Assembly: GCA_025929125.1 (NCBI GenBank)
Contig: JAICMT010000037.1
Location: forward strand, 1-9,213
Reading direction: 5' to 3'
DNA from: Acidobacteriaceae bacterium
Lineage (GTDB): Bacteria > Acidobacteriota > Terriglobia > Terriglobales > Acidobacteriaceae
Length of the DNA stretch: 9,213 nt
Every line of letters begins with the position of its first letter. Within the stretch, counting starts at the first letter, position 1. The translations under genes were made by a program, and so were the position numbers. The notes below the pieces were generated by a model. That model had not been told where the DNA came from and made no database searches. It saw only the letters and a program-made list of their open reading frames with translations. Below are positions 6,633 to 9,213 of the stretch, piece after piece.

Positions 6633-7850
6633 CTATCGCAGGAAGGACAGCAATCCTTTTTTGGCGGACGTGCCCACAGGAGCGGACATGCCGCCGATCA
6701 GTCGATTGGCCCACTTGGCAATCGACGTGTTGAACTCGGACCGCCGCTGCGGCGCGATTGGCTCGCCATCATTAATGGCCTGAAGCAGTTCGAAGTAATT
6801 GTTGGGAACCGATACAGAGATGGGAAACCGCACCACCTTTTCGATCTGCTCCGAAGTAATCGAGTCGGTCGCGGTGGACCGGTTGACGACGACGCGCAGC
6901 TTGGCAATTGCCGATTCAGTAAGCGAAATGCTCTCGACCAGGCGCGCAAGATCGCGCAGTGCCGCAACGTCCGGGGTCGAAACGATGTAGATCTCATCGG
7001 CCTGCTCCACAACAGATGCCTTGCGGTCCTGAAAGATAGGTGGGCAGTCGATGAGGACGTAATCGTATTCCCGTCGGAGAAAGTCCATCACCGCGGCCAT
7101 CTCCTCGGGCTTCGCTTCGTGAGCACCGGCTGCCATCTCCGGAGAGGCGATGACATGCAGTCCACTACGATGCCGGATGAGAAAGCCTTCCAGCAATTCA
7201 GCGTCAAGACGGCCTGCATTCCGCAGCAGCTCATCGAAGTGATACTGCGTGTCCTTCAGCCCCAGATAGAGTGCGACATGGCCGAGCTGCGGCTTCTGAT
7301 CGATCAGCAGCACCTTCTTCCCGTGCTGGCGGACAAGGTGAGTGGCAATGTGAACGGCCAGCATGGTGGTGCCGACACCGCCTTTGGAGCCGAAGAAGGC
7401 AATGATTCGCCCCAGACTGCTGGGCGCCTGAGGATCGATAGCGCGGACTGTCTGGAATCGGTTCAGAGCAGCAGTGAGCTCCTCCTGCACCAGAGGTTTG
7501 GTAAGAAATTCGGTGCAGCCGTTTCGAACAGCTCGCAAGAGCACCCCGGCATCGAGCTGCGAACCGAGACCGATGATGGAGATGCGGCTTAGGAAAATCT
7601 GTTGCAGCCGCTCCACCGTCTCCAGAGCAAGCTCCGGGTCCGGGTCGAAATCCACCAGCGCCACACAGGAGATCGCATTGCGCAGCACAGGGGAAAACTG
7701 CGGCCTGCGATCCGCTGTGATGTAGTCGCCGAAGCCGCCGGCGAACAGGGCTCCAGAGATCTTCAGTGCCGCTGCCATTGCTACTTCGTTGACCGAGTCG
7801 TCGGTACAGACGGTGAAGATGGCCTGGTTGGGCCGGTCCTGCGGGCTCAT
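6633..7850 (-). CDS. cpaE: Tad pilus localisation ATPase CpaE (TadZ), receiver-like plus MinD/ParA-like
   Basis: Localises the Tad machine, in known cases to a pole or focus. The 405-residue protein has a receiver-like N-terminal domain (about 10-130) and a MinD/ParA-type ATPase domain (about 148-385). The receiver keeps acidic residues at 17-18, an Asp at 67 (ALVDFD) and a Lys-Pro pair (K118), but its key sites are only partly like a true receiver. It may not be phosphorylated. The ATPase has the deviant Walker A KGGVGTT (156-162, signature K156), LLID (D184) and Walker B YVLIDCPP (D268). Where MinD proteins carry a second Asp two residues after the first (D-x-D), this protein has K186 (IDQKPQLG), which may lower hydrolysis. 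ATG at 7850 overlaps the cpaC stop as ATGA; GAGGA lies 4 nt upstream. The C-terminal end is basic and may touch membrane or partners. Confidence 0.92.
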   Translation of the reverse strand: MSPQDRPNQAIFTVCTDDSVNEVAMAAALKISGALFAGGFGDYITADRRPQFSPVLRNAISCVALVDFDPDPELALETVERLQQIFLSRISIIGLGSQLDAGVLLRAVRNGCTEFLTKPLVQEELTAALNRFQTVRAIDPQAPSSLGRIIAFFGSKGGVGTTMLAVHIATHLVRQHGKKVLLIDQKPQLGHVALYLGLKDTQYHFDELLRNAGRLDAELLEGFLIRHRSGLHVIASPEMAAGAHEAKPEEMAAVMDFLRREYDYVLIDCPPIFQDRKASVVEQADEIYIVSTPDVAALRDLARLVESISLTESAIAKLRVVVNRSTATDSITSEQIEKVVRFPISVSVPNNYFELLQAINDGEPIAPQRRSEFNTSIAKWANRLIGGMSAPVGTSAKKGLLSFLR

Positions 7851-9213
7851 TTCGTCCTCGCTGCGGGGGCTGCGGTTCCGTTCGTCGTGTCCGACTTCGT
7901 AAAACTGCCTGGCAGAGACTGGTCGAACTGCTGCTGGTCCATGTCAGGGACAGCGAATGGAGGTTCCGCAGCCGTCTTTGCCGTGTCATCTTTAAGCGGA
8001 TCGATCACAGTTGCCGTCACCACCACCACAAGCTCCAGCACGGAGTGGTTCAGACTTTTGGTGCGGAAGAGCTGGCCCAGCAGCGGGACATCGGAGATGC
8101 CAGGCAGCTTGCTGAGACTTTCCGTGGTGCGGTGATCCAGCAGGCCGGAGACTGCAAAGCTCTGGCCGCTTCTGAGCTCAACGTCGGTTTCTGCGCGGCG
8201 GGTGGACAGCGCGGGAATGGTGAAGCCCGAGACGGATACGGAATTGGAATAGTCCAGAGTGCTGACCTCAGGCGCCAGCTTCAGGTGGATGGAACCATCG
8301 CTATTGACCACCGGCGTGAATTCAACCTTTACTCCGTAAGGCCGGAACTGGATGGTGATGGCACTCGAGTTCCCTGCTCCGCTCTGCACCACCGGGAATG
8401 GAAACTCTCCACCGGAGAGAAAGCGGGCGGGAACGCCGCTCATGGTGCTAATGGTGGGCTCGGCGAGCACCTGCAGAAGCTGCTTCTGCTCCAGGTCGCG
8501 GAGAGTAATTCCCAAGTCGATCTTCGCGTTATAGAGGAACAGGTTCAACGGGTCGCCGACCGAGACAGAAGAATTGCCGGTAACGGCAGTCCCGGGAAAC
8601 TGGCCGGTGGTAGTTGCGACTGTGGTGCGACCACCGGAGAAGATGTTGATTCCGAGCTGCTCCAGCTTGGACCGGTCCACCTCTACGATGCGCAGCTTCA
8701 ACTGCACCTGTTTGGGGTGCGCAGGCTGCACCTGCAAGGAATTGACCACTTCCTTGCCGTATTGCGAAGCAATCTTTACAGCAGCGTCCGCAGTCGCCTG
8801 CGAATCTACCGTTCCGGTAAGCACGATCCTTCCCTCTGCGGTTTCACATTCGATGTCCACGCCTGGAAATGCCTTCTGGAGAGACTGCCGCAGCGCCTCG
8901 GGATCAAGGTCGGCGAAAACCAGATACATCCGGTGCGCGCCCGATTCATCCCAGAGCACGAGGCTGCTCTCACCCGAGTCCTTCGCGGTGAGCACAAGCT
9001 GCGCATCTCCGGCTGTATAAGTCTGCAGCACATTCGGATTTCCGACGTACACACGCCGCAAGGGGCTGGCCGCATTCAGCATCATGGAGCGGCCGACGGT
9101 GATATGAAGCGTATCGGTGGCGCTTGAAGCGTTGAGAGCCGGCATCATCTCTCTGGAGCTATGTGCAACGTTGACCTGGCATCGTACCGTCGCGGGCCAC
9201 AGCGTCAGCCCGA
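7847..9213 (-). CDS. cpaC: Tad pilus secretin CpaC (RcpA), N-terminal end cut by window edge
   Basis: Outer-membrane secretin that forms the exit channel of the Tad pilus. Numbered from ATG at 9148, there is an N-terminal pilus-assembly domain (about 12-80, with the GRSMML...VYVGNP pattern) and a BON-like domain (about 82-140, RIVLTGTVDS). The secretin domain (about 145-385) ends in the signature GISDVPLLGQLF (350-361) and a hydrophobic beta strand LELVVVVTATV. A polar, probably disordered tail of about 45 residues follows. The frame stays open upstream of 9148 to the window edge, reading GLTLWPATVRCQVNVAHSSRE, which looks like the end of a signal peptide. The real start is therefore probably beyond 9213, and the Met at 9148 is internal. 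Its stop overlaps the cpaE start. It is the most upstream gene seen of the five-gene block; cpaB would be expected next upstream. Confidence 0.93.
   Translation of the reverse strand, partial: GLTLWPATVRCQVNVAHSSREMMPALNASSATDTLHITVGRSMMLNAASPLRRVYVGNPNVLQTYTAGDAQLVLTAKDSGESSLVLWDESGAHRMYLVFADLDPEALRQSLQKAFPGVDIECETAEGRIVLTGTVDSQATADAAVKIASQYGKEVVNSLQVQPAHPKQVQLKLRIVEVDRSKLEQLGINIFSGGRTTVATTTGQFPGTAVTGNSSVSVGDPLNLFLYNAKIDLGITLRDLEQKQLLQVLAEPTISTMSGVPARFLSGGEFPFPVVQSGAGNSSAITIQFRPYGVKVEFTPVVNSDGSIHLKLAPEVSTLDYSNSVSVSGFTIPALSTRRAETDVELRSGQSFAVSGLLDHRTTESLSKLPGISDVPLLGQLFRTKSLNHSVLELVVVVTATVIDPLKDDTAKTAAEPPFAVPDMDQQQFDQSLPGSFTKSDTTNGTAAPAARTK

Noticed and set aside
6627..7592. Plus-strand frame of 321 codons inside cpaE
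   Set aside because: Antisense to the MinD-like ATPase, with no family features; a shadow frame.
8045..9127. Plus-strand frame of 360 codons inside cpaC
   Set aside because: Fully antisense to the secretin, with no recognisable domain or convincing ribosome binding site.
1..9213. Mobile element, CRISPR array, tRNA/rRNA gene or defence system
   Set aside because: No transposase, terminal inverted repeats, repeat-spacer pattern, tRNA cloverleaf or toxin/nuclease motif was seen; almost all the DNA is accounted for by known metabolic and Tad genes.

Overview
The window is GC-rich (about 60% by eye), densely coded bacterial chromosome. Every gene uses ordinary bacterial starts with purine-rich ribosome binding sites. 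A short-loop type I glutamine synthetase, a pyruvoyl arginine decarboxylase paired with a carbamoylputrescine amidase, and a Tad/Flp-type pilus locus ordered secretin-CpaE-CpaF-TadB-TadC would fit an acidobacterium of the Terriglobia type. That placement is inferred from gene content and protein style; no marker gene is present to prove it.

Layout. (1) Positions 1-1382, minus strand: a glutamine synthetase whose C-terminal end runs off the left edge. (2) Positions 1383-1742: a 360-bp divergent intergenic region, the only sizeable non-coding stretch. It holds candidate promoters for both sides, a 9-bp direct repeat and a short hairpin. (3) Positions 1743-3356, plus strand: pdaD then aguB, separated by 72 bp containing a strong terminator-like hairpin. 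(4) Positions 3370-9213, minus strand: five tightly packed genes of a Tad type IVc pilus (secretion) machine, cpaC, cpaE, cpaF, tadB and tadC in transcription order. The secretin gene continues past the right edge with what looks like the end of a signal peptide. The aguB and tadC stop codons face each other across only 13 bp.

How the genes work together. PdaD converts arginine to agmatine. AguB converts N-carbamoylputrescine to putrescine, CO2 and ammonia. The agmatine deiminase (AguA) that should link them is not in the window. The divergent glutamine synthetase could reassimilate ammonia from this route, but that link is only a suggestion from position. In the Tad locus, CpaC is the outer-membrane channel, CpaE the MinD/ParA-like localisation ATPase, CpaF the assembly ATPase, and TadB and TadC the paired inner-membrane platform proteins. 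Pilin, CpaB, prepilin peptidase and TadD-type lipoproteins are not visible here; some may lie beyond the right edge.

I found no mobile element, CRISPR array, tRNA or rRNA gene, and no clearly new system. The most useful second-look items are the pdaD/aguB hairpin, the divergent glutamine synthetase and its possible sigma-54 promoter, the unusual CpaE nucleotide-site residue, and the incomplete secretin start.
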